From positions 1 through 42,149 of the forward strand of contig JABGVH010000207.1 of the NCBI GenBank assembly GCA_018646195.1: a stretch of DNA of 42,149 bases, given 5' to 3'. The notes beneath the pieces were generated by a model, which was given only the letters and a program-made list of their open reading frames with translations, had not been told where the DNA came from and searched no databases. The translations under genes were made by a program, and so were the position numbers. Source of the DNA: Halobacteriovoraceae bacterium (GTDB lineage: Bacteria > Bdellovibrionota > Bacteriovoracia > Bacteriovoracales > Bacteriovoracaceae). This document shows positions 1 to 10,200 of the stretch, piece by piece. Every line of letters starts with the position of its first letter. Positions within the stretch are counted from its first letter, which is position 1.

Positions 1-271
1 CAGCCACTTGCCATCCTGAGAGATAGATCGCTTTTAGTCCCGCCTTTACTCGCTGGACCGCTTGGTTGCCAGTCAGCGCTCCGAGAGCATTGACGTACTC
101 AGCACCTTTTACATACTGCCAAAGTTTTTCGGCTCCAAGTCTGGCAATGGAGTGTTCAATATGAAAACTTCCTCTTAATTTTATAACTTCAGCTGCTGAG
201 TAATTGCGCTTAACTCCATTCCAGCGCGGGTCTTCATTCCATAATTTTTGTAATAATTCGGGCTTGCTCAT
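1..271 (-). CDS. aceA: Isocitrate lyase, N-terminal 90 residues (cut by window edge)
   Basis: Isocitrate lyase splits isocitrate into glyoxylate and succinate, the first step of the glyoxylate shunt. Translating the minus strand from the ATG at 269-271 gives 90 residues that run off the left edge. They contain [36 protein letters not shown] and [10 protein letters not shown], which match the N-terminal region of the AceA family (PRW-x-[20 protein letters not shown]). A GGAGAG Shine-Dalgarno motif lies a few bases upstream of the ATG. The gene begins 9 bp after the aceB stop, so the two form an aceB-aceA operon with aceB first. The catalytic KKCGH loop lies outside the window. Family assignment is secure; whether the rest is intact cannot be seen. 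Confidence 0.95.
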   Translation of the reverse strand, partial: MSKPELLQKLWNEDPRWNGVKRNYSAAEVIKLRGSFHIEHSIARLGAEKLWQYVKGAEYVNALGALTGNQAVQRVKAGLKAIYLSGWQVA

Positions 272-280
272 AGTCTCTCC

Positions 281-1966
281 TTATAGTGAAACTTCAATAG
301 GTTGGTTTTCAGTTTTTGGTAAGATTTGCGGTAGTACGCTTTCGGCTTCTTCAATGTCAGAGCTTTCACAGAGAAAGTCTGAGAGTTCTTCTTTTAAAAA
401 GAGTTCTTTCGCTACCACTTTGGCGCGCACATAACTCAACTTGATCTGGTTTATATTTGCCGCTTCAAGATTGGCAAATCGCTCATCTATTTCAAATAAA
501 ATTCGATAGAGCTCTTCTTCAAAAACAGCGGCGATAAGAGATGGGTTGACTGGTTCTCCCCCTTTTAGAATTACTCCATGGTGTAACCATTGCCAGGTTT
601 GAGCTCTAGAAATTTCGAGGGTCGCAAGGTCTTCCATTTGGTCATCCCAAGCGACACAGCCCAGGTCCCTACTCCATCCCTCTAGATAGCCAATTCCTAC
701 TCTAATATTTTTTCGCAATCCCTCTAAGGTTGGTGCGCTCTGACAATCCATTATTAAATTGGGAAAGCGATTAAAACTTTCTAGTTTTTCTTCTAATTGA
801 TTTTTCTTGGGAAAGGCACTCAAGGCCGTTCCAATAAAGTAAGGGTGGCTAACCCAGCATCCATCGTGACCGATCGAACACTCGTTTTGTTTATCGGCCA
901 GAACTTTTGCTGTTTGCCTCTTTCTAATTGAGCTGTCGCTGCCCGGAGTAAAGGCCGACATTCCACCAATCGCCATGGCACCTCGCTCATGGCAAATTTT
1001 GACCAGCCTTTTGGCATAATTGTCCATCCAAAATGAATCCATTCCAATTTCAGAGCGATCACAGCTGATTCGCTTTTCTTGCATCTTTAAAGTTTTAATA
1101 TCAGAGAAAATCTTATCCCAGCGACCAACATTCAGACCGGCAGCATGCTCTCGAATTTCATACAGAATTTCTTCTATTTGAAAGGCGGCTGGAAGAGTTT
1201 CGATTAAGAAGGTCGCTCTTAGGGTACCCCGTTCAATTCCCAATAATTCTTGGGCCTGGGTAAAGAGATCATTCCACCAACGGGCCTCAAGATAATGCTC
1301 ACATTTTGGTACGTAGTACTTAGGAGTTTTCCCGGCCCTTAAGAGCGGCCCTACCGAGTGAAAAAAGCACATTGCAAAGTCAAAAAGGCCTGCTGAAACT
1401 GGTTGGTCATCGACGGTCAGGTTGGCCTCTCGCAAGTGCAAGCCGCGAACTCTCACCATAAGTCCCGCCATGTCTTGTGAATCTAAGTGGTACTCTTTTT
1501 CGCCACTTGAAAAACTCAGCTCTCCTCGAGCTGCCTGGCGGACATTGCGGACTCCATTAAGAACATTTTTAAATGTAGGTTTCATTGAGTCTTCGAAATC
1601 TAACATGGCGGTGTCAGCGCGAAAGCCATCGCTTCCTCGACTCAACATTTTTACCACCATTTTTGGATCATTAACAGGTCCAGTTATTTCTACTCTTCGC
1701 TGTTGGTAATCAGCTGGAAGAGGCGCCACTCTCCAGTCTCCGCAAACCACTACCGAATCCCTTAGGCCATACTCCGGTAGTTTTCCTTGATGATAGTGAC
1801 GGGCGCGGATTCCTCTGCAGGCCAGTAATTGCTGGCGCCGGATTTCGAAATGGCGATGGAGCTTGGAGAGATATTCAATAAGGGAGGAGTCGAAAATTTC
1901 TGGGTACTGTTCTTTGAAACCTGCGCTAACTTTTACACCATGCCCTAATTCCTGAACGCCTTGCAT
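281..1966 (-). CDS. aceB: Malate synthase A
   Basis: Condenses glyoxylate with acetyl-CoA to give malate, the second glyoxylate-shunt step. The 561 residues fit malate synthase A (about 530-560 aa; the G isoform is about 720). Recognisable blocks are FEDSMKPT (about 124-131), IETLPAAF (255-262) followed by the EIREHAAGLNVGRWD segment, AIGGMSAFTP, and HDGCWVSHP (367-375), all in the order of the AceB family. The frame is open upstream to 2074, but I chose the ATG at 1964-1966 because GGGAGG sits 5 bases before it; the extra upstream residues look unlike any AceB N-terminus. It is cotranscribed with aceA (9-bp gap) and divergent from a RamB/ScfR-like regulator. Confidence 0.96.
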   Translation of the reverse strand: MQGVQELGHGVKVSAGFKEQYPEIFDSSLIEYLSKLHRHFEIRRQQLLACRGIRARHYHQGKLPEYGLRDSVVVCGDWRVAPLPADYQQRRVEITGPVNDPKMVVKMLSRGSDGFRADTAMLDFEDSMKPTFKNVLNGVRNVRQAARGELSFSSGEKEYHLDSQDMAGLMVRVRGLHLREANLTVDDQPVSAGLFDFAMCFFHSVGPLLRAGKTPKYYVPKCEHYLEARWWNDLFTQAQELLGIERGTLRATFLIETLPAAFQIEEILYEIREHAAGLNVGRWDKIFSDIKTLKMQEKRISCDRSEIGMDSFWMDNYAKRLVKICHERGAMAIGGMSAFTPGSDSSIRKRQTAKVLADKQNECSIGHDGCWVSHPYFIGTALSAFPKKNQLEEKLESFNRFPNLIMDCQSAPTLEGLRKNIRVGIGYLEGWSRDLGCVAWDDQMEDLATLEISRAQTWQWLHHGVILKGGEPVNPSLIAAVFEEELYRILFEIDERFANLEAANINQIKLSYVRAKVVAKELFLKEELSDFLCESSDIEEAESVLPQILPKTENQPIEVSL

Positions 1967-2028
1967 AAAACCTCCCATGGTTTTTTTAAGTGCTTTTAAT
2001 CTTTGAACACAACTAAATTGTATTCCGA

Positions 2029-2075
2029 GAATATACGCTGTCAACGAATATTCGCTAAATAAAAAAATTCGCAAG
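2029..2075. promoter_or_regulatory. Three 10-bp direct repeats with 17-bp period in the aceB/regulator intergenic region
   Basis: GAATATACGC (2029-2038), GAATATTCGC (2046-2055) and AAAAATTCGC (2063-2072) are spaced exactly 17 bp apart. The middle copy is part of the palindrome CGAATATTCG (2045-2054), and TATTC-CGA-GAATA (2021-2033) is a further inverted repeat. The array lies between the aceB start (1966) and the regulator start (2169), so it could control both. From memory, the actinobacterial RamB/PrpR site is built around TTTGCAAA; TTCGCTAA and TTCGCAAG here are only loosely similar. A role as operator for the neighbouring regulator is inference. Confidence 0.45.
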
Positions 2076-2168
2076 ATTCTCTTCCCATCCCTCTAAAGCT
2101 TTGAAATAATGTTTATCTACCCAGTTTTTTTTCCGCCTTACCCGAGCAACACACACGGCTACTAACCA

Positions 2169-3638
2169 ATGATTAATAAAAAAGTCCTCCGGTTTATCCT
2201 CAGTCTTAAAATTCGCCAGCTGCGTTTAAAAGAGGGAATCAATCTTCGCCAACTGGCCGATCGCTCAGGACTCTCGCATTCTTACTTAAACGAAATTGAA
2301 AAAGGAAAGAAGTATCCTAAGATCGATAAACTAATTGCCTTGGCAGGGGCCTTGCGGGTCACCGTCGACGATCTGCTGTCGGCCAAAATGGGGCGATCGC
2401 TACACCCACTCTTACAATTATTAGAATCAGATTTCGCCAAAGACTTTCCGCTGGATATGTTTGGAATTTCTGATCACGACGTTATGCAGTTGATGGCCGG
2501 GGAACCGGAAAAGTTCGCTTCCTTCTTAGTCACTCTTTTAGAAATCGCCCGCAGCTACGATATGAAAATCGAAGACCTGCAAAAGGCGGCTCTTCGCGCC
2601 TATCAAGAAACCAATGACAATTATTTTCCAGACATTGAAAAAAAAGCCGTCGAAGCGCGCGAGAAGTGGAATCTAGAATTGCCAATTACAAGTGAGAAAC
2701 TAAAGGCCATTCTTAAAAAAGAATATGGCTATAAAATTGATGAAGAGACTTTGAGCAGCAACGAAGCCTCTAGCGGACTGAGATCGGTCTATAAAGAAAA
2801 AGTCACTGCTACCCTCTTTATCAACAGCGCTCTCGACGAGGCCCAGAAGGCCTTTATCTTTGGACAGGAATTAGGCTATCACCTCTTAGAGCATCCTAGA
2901 AAAAGTAAATCTAGTTTTGAAACTCAATTAAATGACTACCGTGCAAGCTATTTTTCCGGTGCCCTACTTCTAGACGAAACTCTCTTCTGCCGCGACTTGG
3001 CTAAGATCTTTTCAAAAAGCTCGGTGGCTGGTGATGAATTTCTAGAACTACTGAATGGCTGCCGAGTCAGCTCAGAAGTTTTCATGCATCGCTTAACTCA
3101 GCTTTTGCCCCATCACTTTAAATTGAATCAACTTTTCTTCCTTCGCTGTAATGAAGACTATCTGGACCGCAATAAGAGTTATTATATTTCCAAAGAATTA
3201 CATCTAAGCCAATTGCATAATCCTCATGGAGTTAACCTGCATGAACATTATTGCCGGCGCTGGATAACTGTTTGGCTCTTAGAAGAACTCTCAAAAAAAA
3301 TGAATGAGAAATCTCTCAATGGCCTCGAGGTCGGCTTACAACGCTCCAAAATGGTTGATAATGAGAATGAATATTTTTGTCTTAGTATTGCACGGCCAAG
3401 TAAAATTAAAAAACGCACCAATTCCTGCCTTACAGTTGGAATCTTAATCAACCAAGAATTTAAAGACACCGTAAAATTTTGGAACGACTCAGGAATTATT
3501 AATAAAGAAGTGGGTCAGACCTGTGAAAGATGTCCAATCGAAGACTGTAGCGAACGAGTTGCTGTTCCTACTATCCATAGAAGTTTAGAGCGAAAGAAAA
3601 AAGAAAAAATAGCAGTTCAAGAAATTCTGAATTCTTAA
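2169..3638 (+). CDS. XRE-family regulator with degenerate ImmA/IrrE-like domain (RamB/ScfR/PrpR type)
   Basis: A 489-residue cytoplasmic transcription factor. Residues about 10-65 form an XRE helix-turn-helix (GINLRQLADRSGLSHSYLNEIEKG). The middle resembles an ImmA/IrrE domain, but the zinc-protease HExxH motif reads Q233-E-L-G-Y237, so proteolysis is unlikely and the fold more likely serves as a sensor. The C-terminus has a Cys cluster C452-x2-C455-x4-C460 (CERCPIEDC), as in the COG3800 regulators RamB, PrpR and ScfR. In actinobacteria these control glyoxylate-shunt and propionate/acetate genes and respond to acyl-CoA or related signals. The divergent position beside aceBA supports the same role. 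No clear Shine-Dalgarno precedes the ATG. The stop is one base from the next convergent stop. Confidence 0.85.
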   Translation: MINKKVLRFILSLKIRQLRLKEGINLRQLADRSGLSHSYLNEIEKGKKYPKIDKLIALAGALRVTVDDLLSAKMGRSLHPLLQLLESDFAKDFPLDMFGISDHDVMQLMAGEPEKFASFLVTLLEIARSYDMKIEDLQKAALRAYQETNDNYFPDIEKKAVEAREKWNLELPITSEKLKAILKKEYGYKIDEETLSSNEASSGLRSVYKEKVTATLFINSALDEAQKAFIFGQELGYHLLEHPRKSKSSFETQLNDYRASYFSGALLLDETLFCRDLAKIFSKSSVAGDEFLELLNGCRVSSEVFMHRLTQLLPHHFKLNQLFFLRCNEDYLDRNKSYYISKELHLSQLHNPHGVNLHEHYCRRWITVWLLEELSKKMNEKSLNGLEVGLQRSKMVDNENEYFCLSIARPSKIKKRTNSCLTVGILINQEFKDTVKFWNDSGIINKEVGQTCERCPIEDCSERVAVPTIHRSLERKKKEKIAVQEILNS

Positions 3639-3639
3639 C

Positions 3640-4137
3640 CTAAGGAAAAATTACGCCTTTCGAATTCTTACCCACCCGGGTAATTATCGCCTCACTTGGT
3701 GTGTAGTGACCATCGCGTAAAATCATAGAAAAATCCATATCTCCCCGGGAGAAGATATCGTATTGGACCACATCATTGCCATCGACAAAAACTAGTAAGC
3801 AATTACTGTCATCGCCATCTTGCTCGCCACCTAGTATTCCAGAAAAACTAGCAGATTTTTCCCATGCAAAACCTAACCGCTTTTCAATCACGTCTTTACT
3901 TTTATTATAAGGACCAAAAACGTAGAGCTTCTGCCACTTAAAGGTCGTCAACTTGTTAAGCGAATAAGGTTTTGGCATTTCATAGCGAACATCTAATTTA
4001 AAACGCGCCAGCATCTTGGCCTTTAATTCTGGCTGTTGATTGCCAGGGCTCTCATTATAGAAGGCCAACTTGATAGGAAGGGCGACTAAAGGAACCAGCG
4101 CCAATAAGTAACATACAATTTTTAAGATTTTTTTCAC
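3640..4137 (-). CDS. Hypothetical membrane-anchored or secreted protein
   Basis: 165 residues starting at a GTG (4135-4137). Residues 1-26 (MKKILKIVCYLLALVPLVAL) are a signal peptide or signal anchor; the remainder is polar and probably outside the cytoplasm. I recognise no domain. Phrases such as NCLLVFVDGNDVVQYDIFSRGDMDF suggest a small beta-rich fold. It is convergent with the regulator on its left, with a one-base gap between stop codons, and has its own promoter region to the right. Confidence 0.6.
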   Translation of the reverse strand: MKKILKIVCYLLALVPLVALPIKLAFYNESPGNQQPELKAKMLARFKLDVRYEMPKPYSLNKLTTFKWQKLYVFGPYNKSKDVIEKRLGFAWEKSASFSGILGGEQDGDDSNCLLVFVDGNDVVQYDIFSRGDMDFSMILRDGHYTPSEAIITRVGKNSKGVIFP

Positions 4138-4173
4138 CCACTCAGTTTAACACCCTAAGCGAAAAAAGGTAGG

Positions 4174-4194
4174 CCCCCTTAAGATTTAAGGGGG
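4174..4194. other. Perfect 9-bp hairpin with 3-nt loop in intergenic DNA
   Basis: CCCCCTTAA - GAT - TTAAGGGGG is a perfect inverted repeat. On the minus strand a run of six T follows about 7 bases later, a poor fit to an intrinsic terminator, and no minus-strand gene lies immediately upstream of it. It sits in the 5' region of the 165-aa gene, so an mRNA-stabilising or attenuator hairpin is possible. The rest of the gap up to metG shows no other clear signal. Confidence 0.4.
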
Positions 4195-4419
4195 AGCTGG
4201 GAACAATTTAGGCAGGCATTTAGATGGCAGCGATCGCTAGTCTGGGCGGTTCAAGTTTAATTGATCTCCCTGGGATGAAAGCAAGATAACTCAGTCCTAA
4301 AATTTTTGCATTGAATGCCATTGACGCTTGTGTGGGCTTTTTGTCAATCGCCAAACGTCTGAAATTAAAGACTTTTACCAGATAATTAGACTTTTTCAAT
4401 CCCCCATAAATAAGTTAAG

Positions 4420-5925
4420 ATGCCTGCCATGGAACGATTTTATATAAGTACAGCAATCGATTACCCCAACGGCGCCCCCCATATTGGTCACGCCTACGAA
4501 AAAATTGTCACCGACGCTCACGCTCGTTGGCAACGTTTGATGGGAAAGGAAACCTACTTTCTAACCGGCACCGATGAAAATGGTCAGAAGCTACAAGAGT
4601 CGGCAAAGCTAGAAGGAAAAGAGACAATTGACTTCGTCGATGAAAACGTCGCCCTCTTCCATAAGTTCTGCAACGATCTCAATATTAGTTTTGACGATTT
4701 TATTCGCACAACTGAAGAACGGCATAAGAAAGTTGCTTGCGATTTTTGGAAACGACTTGAAGTAAAAGGCGATCTCTATTTTGGAAAGTATTCCGGCCAA
4801 TACTGTATCTCCTGCGAAAATTTTTATACTGAACTTCAAGCCCCTGATAAAATTTGTCCTCACCATAACAAAGCTCTCGAGTTAAAAGAGGAAGACGGCT
4901 ACTTTTTTAAAATGAGTCAGTATCAAGATTGGATAATCAATACCATTAAGGCCAATCCCGAATTCATCGTGCCGCAATCCAGTCATAAAGAAATACTTTC
5001 GCGCCTTGAAAATGAAACCATTCGCGATGTTGCCTTCAGTCGCCCCAATAATGGTTGGGGAATCCCAGTGCCTGGTCAGGAAGAAAAATTTGTTATGTAT
5101 ACCTGGTGTGATGCCCTGGTAAATTATTATTCGGCACTGGTAGATAAGAACCTAGAGCCAAAATTTTGGCCGGCAGATGTCCATGTTATCGGCAAAGATA
5201 TCGCCTGGTTTCACTGCGTGATTTGGCCCTGCATGCTGCATGCTCTTGAGATACCTCTGCCCAAACAAGTTTACGTTCATGGAATGGTGCTTGGTGCCGA
5301 TGGCAAAAAAATGAGTAAGAGTCTCAATAACGGCGTCGCTCCTTACGATATGCTTAAGAAGTATCCACTCGATACTCTTCGCTATTATCTTCTCCGCGGC
5401 ATACCCGCCACTTCTGACGGCGCCTTTGTTGAAGAAGACCTAGTCACTCGCAATAACTCAGAGCTTGGAAACGATTACGGCAATCTTATAATGAGAGTTA
5501 TTAAATTATCACTGAAACACCTTCCCGAAATGGTCAATGCCGAAGGCCTGACCCTTGAACTGACCTTTGATGACATCATTGAAAAAATGAAACAGTCGAT
5601 GAATAAGCGAGAACATAATCGTGCCTTGGACGCCCTATGGGAGGGAGTCAATCGCGCCAATCAATACGTCAATGAGAAGGCCCCTTGGAAACTTAAGAAT
5701 GATCCCGAGGCGCTAACCCCTGTGGTCTACAATTGCTTGAGTGGAATTCATACCCTGGCGAGTCTTCTCTATCCCTTCTTGCCCGAGACTGGCGCCAAGA
5801 CATTAGAGTATTTAGATATTGGCTTTCGCAACTTTACTGACGAAAGCAATCTTTGCCATACGAGTCAAACACCTCCCTACACTCTCACCACCCCCGAAGC
5901 ACTCTTCCCAAAAATAGAGGCTTAG
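4420..5925 (+). CDS. metG: Methionyl-tRNA synthetase
   Basis: Charges tRNA-Met with methionine for initiation and elongation. This class I synthetase has the HIGH motif (PHIGHAYEKIVTDA, about residues 21-24), TGTDENGQK, a zinc-knuckle-like insert with CISC and CPHH, the DVHVIGKDI block and KMSKS (KMSKSLNN). At 501 residues it is the short form, lacking the C-terminal EMAP/Trbp111-like tRNA-binding domain of the 670-aa E. coli enzyme. Two ATGs are possible, at 4420 and 4429; neither has a strong Shine-Dalgarno, and MERFYIST matches the family start slightly better. No other copy is visible here, so it is probably the housekeeping enzyme. Confidence 0.97.
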   Translation: MPAMERFYISTAIDYPNGAPHIGHAYEKIVTDAHARWQRLMGKETYFLTGTDENGQKLQESAKLEGKETIDFVDENVALFHKFCNDLNISFDDFIRTTEERHKKVACDFWKRLEVKGDLYFGKYSGQYCISCENFYTELQAPDKICPHHNKALELKEEDGYFFKMSQYQDWIINTIKANPEFIVPQSSHKEILSRLENETIRDVAFSRPNNGWGIPVPGQEEKFVMYTWCDALVNYYSALVDKNLEPKFWPADVHVIGKDIAWFHCVIWPCMLHALEIPLPKQVYVHGMVLGADGKKMSKSLNNGVAPYDMLKKYPLDTLRYYLLRGIPATSDGAFVEEDLVTRNNSELGNDYGNLIMRVIKLSLKHLPEMVNAEGLTLELTFDDIIEKMKQSMNKREHNRALDALWEGVNRANQYVNEKAPWKLKNDPEALTPVVYNCLSGIHTLASLLYPFLPETGAKTLEYLDIGFRNFTDESNLCHTSQTPPYTLTTPEALFPKIEA

Positions 5926-5933
5926 TGTGTAGC

Positions 5934-5963
5934 GTTGGCCGTGGTAGTAAAAAACTGGCCAAC
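5934..5963 (+). other. Hairpin just downstream of metG
   Basis: GTTGGCC (5934-5940) and GGCCAAC (5957-5963) form a perfect 7-bp stem 9 bases after the metG stop, with AGT/ACT able to extend the pairing inside the loop. No T-run follows, so it is not a classic intrinsic terminator; it could protect the metG mRNA 3' end. Confidence 0.35.
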
Positions 5964-6039
5964 ATCCTCTGGCCGCAGCTTCCCATCTCCTATCCCGGCC
6001 GATACTTTAAGGCTTCCTAACACACATTGGAGACATTTC

Positions 6040-6768
6040 ATGACGAAATCAAAAGCGCTGAGCGGACTGCTCATCTTACTTGCTGGCCTTTTTTCAAGTC
6101 AGGCCTTTTCTGGATGGGTTGAATCAAATACCCCACTGCAATCAACTCGAATTATTCCACACCTCTGCGATCAAATTGTTCTTGGAAATAATACCGGCAT
6201 CAATATTGAGTCGAGGACTTGTCAGCTCAACGGCCTCTTTACTGTCACCGAGCTTTATCAAGCAGAGTTCAGACAGAAAATTATAACCACCCTTTTAAAA
6301 CTAGAAATCAAAATCGGAAGCCTTAGATGCCGAGCTAAACTGCGCAGGAATTTTTCCCACGATCACGTCAATACTTTTGGCGAAATTATTCACAAACGTG
6401 CTGGCTGGGAAGTGGTTTACGTCGATGATTGCCGCGGGGATATTAATCCAACACTCCTAGGTGCCAGAGTCGGCCATGAAAATGTACGAAGAATGACTCC
6501 GGTGACTTTTACCGCTCTACCTCTTGAAATAAAACGCGCCTTATTGGCAGTTGATGTCTCTTACGAATTAGGTGAAGAGGGCGACTACCAAACAATTAAA
6601 AAATCTTTCTACCGGGTCTTTGATACTGAATATAAATCCAAGCGAGAATCTATTCTCGGCTACTTAGGCTATTTTCAGCTCAAAAGCTCCGCGGGGAACA
6701 TTATCTATGTCACTGTCCGCTTCAATCAGAATGCCGAAAGAGTAGGAAAATTAGATAGAGAACCTTAG
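6040..6768 (+). CDS. Hypothetical secreted protein
   Basis: 242 residues. The frame is open from 5935, but the ATG at 6040 is preceded by TTGGAGA at good spacing and opens directly into a signal peptide (MTKSKALSGLLILLAGLFSS, probable cut after QAFS). I therefore place the start there. The mature part has several Cys (HLCDQIV, SRTCQLNG, LRCRAKL, VDDCRGD) that could form disulfides in the periplasm. No family recognised. The next gene, on the same strand, also encodes a membrane or exported protein. Confidence 0.75.
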   Translation: MTKSKALSGLLILLAGLFSSQAFSGWVESNTPLQSTRIIPHLCDQIVLGNNTGINIESRTCQLNGLFTVTELYQAEFRQKIITTLLKLEIKIGSLRCRAKLRRNFSHDHVNTFGEIIHKRAGWEVVYVDDCRGDINPTLLGARVGHENVRRMTPVTFTALPLEIKRALLAVDVSYELGEEGDYQTIKKSFYRVFDTEYKSKRESILGYLGYFQLKSSAGNIIYVTVRFNQNAERVGKLDREP

Positions 6769-6835
6769 AACTATCTAGTCTCCAAGGGCCCTTTACAGGC
6801 AGCTTTGAAAGATTTCGCTAAATATTTGACCATTT

Positions 6836-7252
6836 TTGTCCGATATAGTCCTCGTGGACAGCACTCTCAGACTACTTAGTATTTTCTTAACTCTAATCGG
6901 CATTACTGTAGGCATGGCCAAGGTCTACGTCGATGTCCATGGAGTTGCCGCCAATCCCAAAATGATGGATGAGTTTCAAAGAGCACCCGCCTCAATGGAA
7001 TCTCTGCGCGCCGATCGCGACGTTCGAAAGTACCGGCCCCGTGGAGCAGACCTTCCTCCACCCCCCGCTCCTCTAGTCGATCCCGCCACCACCAGAATCT
7101 ATGTCTACGGTCGCTGTACTTCTCCCTATGGAGAAATTTTCTATCCCGATAGTCCAAACTATCGCAGCTGTATCGACAATGAGACCCCCTACAAAGGGCC
7201 TGGTCCATTTTCTTCAAAAGCAATTGGAATAGGAATTGTTATTTCAGATTAG
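6836..7252 (+). CDS. Small single-pass membrane protein with proline-rich linker
   Basis: Up to 138 residues from a TTG at 6836; a GTG at 6854 is another candidate, and neither has a Shine-Dalgarno, so the start is uncertain. Residues about 8-32 are one hydrophobic segment (LLSIFLTLIGITVGMAKVYV). A proline run (LPPPPAPLVDP) follows, and then a short tail with two Cys (YGRCTSPYGE, NYRSCIDNE) that could pair. No known family. Its TAG stop overlaps the TAA stop of the opposing giant gene by 4 bases (7249-7252). Confidence 0.55.
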   Translation: MSDIVLVDSTLRLLSIFLTLIGITVGMAKVYVDVHGVAANPKMMDEFQRAPASMESLRADRDVRKYRPRGADLPPPPAPLVDPATTRIYVYGRCTSPYGEIFYPDSPNYRSCIDNETPYKGPGPFSSKAIGIGIVISD

Positions 7253-10200
7253 TTTTCACTTTGAGCTTCTTGCAAGAGGGCGATGAATTTTTTTCTATGC
7301 AACTTAATTTGATAGGAAGTCTGTGAACGATTCAATATTTTGGGGAGTAGGATAAATTCTCCATAATACTTCACCGCTTTAAGCGCCGAGTTGGTCCAGG
7401 TCTTAGATTCAGCATCCCAATGGGTCTGAACATTTTGTAAGTGTTGAAAGTCGTAGTCCCCATCATCGTCCCAAAATTTCCAAAGTAGGTAAAAACGATC
7501 TTCTTCCTCTAGCCTCAATTCATATTGAGCGACTTCTTCGACGAACTCTTCAGCGAAGCCTCCCTCTGAATCATCCGCTAGGATCATGTCAGCAATTTTT
7601 TGATTCATTAACCATTCGGCACTATTTGAAACTGGCTTACTTAAAATTTTCGGCAATAGGTAATAGGTTTTAATCCAGCTGAGGATATCTCTGCCCTGCT
7701 TAGTATCGGGCCGCATGATACGGGTAAAATCAAAAGACTTTGTCATATTGTCGGCCAGCTTTCCTAAATTGCGGGCCTTCTCATTGAGCCAATTATACTT
7801 CTTCTTCTGTGACTTTGAGAGCCTGCTATAAGATCGTGTCCTGGCCTCTGACCAAAGTTTTTCGCGATCGGTGGTTTTCATTTTTCTGATAAATTGGTGA
7901 AAGCGGGTATGCACATTTTGAGAAACTGCCGCATAGGCCATTAAATCAGTAAGTGGAGAGCTTCCAAAGCGTTCAGTTAAGTCGTTCAAGGTCACGCCCG
8001 AGGGAGCGGTAAGAAACCAGCGTAAGGCATCTTTGGCCTGGTTTCTAAAAATGATCATCTCATCTCGCATTTGTTCGCGGTCAAAAATAAAGCCTTTAGA
8101 AATATAGCCACCTAGAACATTCATAAAACCTGACAGGGCATCCATCGCCATTTTAGTGGTAATCGGAGAATTCATTAAATTACCGTCATCATCCCGAACA
8201 TAGGCTCGGCTCTTACCTTTTTCTAGTTTCACCTTGGTAACAAGTTCTAATAATTCGACATCAATTAAAGCACGTAAGACTTCTTCCGTTGTTTCCCCTG
8301 ATTCTAATTTTATTTTTGAATAGGCGGTTGGAATTTGCTGAATGACGTATTCTTTAAAGCCAATCATGATAAATTGATCTGCAGTCTCATAACATTTTTG
8401 GGACTGGCGCTCGGTCCAGTCATCTCTTAATTTTTCTTCGGTTGCAATTGCCTTCAATACCGCTTTTAATTTTCGACGGTCTGAATTTCTAAAAGAAGCT
8501 TCTGGGTTATCATTGAGCCGCAAAAACGAGAGCATTGAAGCCCCGCCGATTTTGTCAATATTGCCACGGCTCGGCTTGTTGGCAGCATAGAAAATTTTAT
8601 CAATTGATCGCTGCTTTTTTCCAAACTCATGGGGGTCGTCGCCATCGGAAAATAATCCCTTTAACTCCGGCGTATCCTCAGAGTTGCGAGCAATTTCTGT
8701 AAAGACATTAACCACCATGCAGTAATTGGCCTGGGCCAGCGGGCTCATAGAGGGACGGTTTCTTATAATCGAACGAAAGTCGTGTATTTTATTGCGAATC
8801 AAATTTCCGGCTATATCGACAGAAGTTAGTGTCACGCAAGCAGTGGCGTAGGCCGAATACTGCTCCATCGACATCTTATTAAGCGGATCGGTATCTTCGA
8901 TACAACTTTTCATATACTGAATAGGATTTAAGATACGAGTAGCTGAACGCGATGAGAGTGGGTAGTTCTTGGCGACCTTACCTTCGTATTTCTTTTTACC
9001 AACTAAGAAAATTCTCTCCGCCACCATTTTCTTTTGACAGTACTGCATATACTGATCAAGCGAGGTATCGGAGTTTGGCTTATAGCGACTAAGGCAATTT
9101 TGATAGACTTGCTCCACCTCATTAATAATGCTTTTGCTGTCACTCTCGCGCAAAGAATCGTCGTCGACATCTCTAGTAATTGCATAAAAGGCTGAAAATC
9201 TTGCCACCGTTCGCAAGAGATCGTTGGCATGCACTTCGATTCCCCTGGTTCCATATTTTTTTAATTGAACACTGAGGAAGGCCTTTAAGTTAGTATGTAG
9301 CGATTCATCAGGATTTTGTTTCAAATGCTCAAAGAGCTTTTTGTAAATCGCCTCGCCAGATTTTTGATTGTATTCACTCTCGGGGGAATCTAATGGAAAT
9401 TGCGTCTCAACTAAGAGCTCTATCTTGCGCTCTAGAATAGTCGACATACTAAATAATTCCATTTCTTCGAGAGTGGTATTTATTTCCTCGAGGCTAACTA
9501 GCCGCCTAATTTCCCGTTTTGCCTGGCGCGAGAGTCTCTTTATAAGGGTAGTAATCTGTTGACTGTCTTTTTCACTATTAAAGAATTGCTGAATGAGTGG
9601 TGTCACTGCCTGTCCATAAACTTCTGGGATAACACTCTTTAGGCCCTCAAGGGTGCATTCAAAACGCAATTCATCGAGGTGGCCGATCAAGGCCAGGACC
9701 TCACTCTCTTCTTCCAAGCGACTTTCGAGACACTCCAATTGTTCCTCTCTGGCGCTATCGAGCTGTTCTTTGGCAACTGAAAGGTGGCGTTGCTTAAAGA
9801 AGTTGAGTCCTTCTATGAGCTTGGCCAATTCAGTAAGCGGCATAACTTTTTCCATATTCTTTATAACTGCCACAACGCAAGTTAAGAGCTTTTTATTTCC
9901 TGCCGCCAGCTTATTATCAAAATTGCTGGCATCTAAGCTAGAGAAGAAGTCACTTTCAATTTCAATTTGGCATTTTTCATAGCCATCTAGAACTGTCTTT
10001 CTTAGCTCTTTGAAGAGGCTCTGGTTATTATGCACGCCCTCTAGAATTTTATTTGAAATACTGGACATAAATATATCCGATACTTTTATAAACTCTCCCG
10101 CTTTATGACAAAGCTCTGAATGTTCAGGACCTAGCATTTTTATGCAAGGACGATAACCTCGTTCGATGACATCTTTAATCACAGCATTCGATATTTTTTC

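Noticed and set aside
1967..2074. Longer malate synthase start at 2074
   Set aside because: The added residues do not resemble AceB, and GGGAGG sits just before the ATG at 1966.
4174..4194. Intrinsic terminator
   Set aside because: The stem is strong, but no T-run follows directly on either strand and no gene ends into it.
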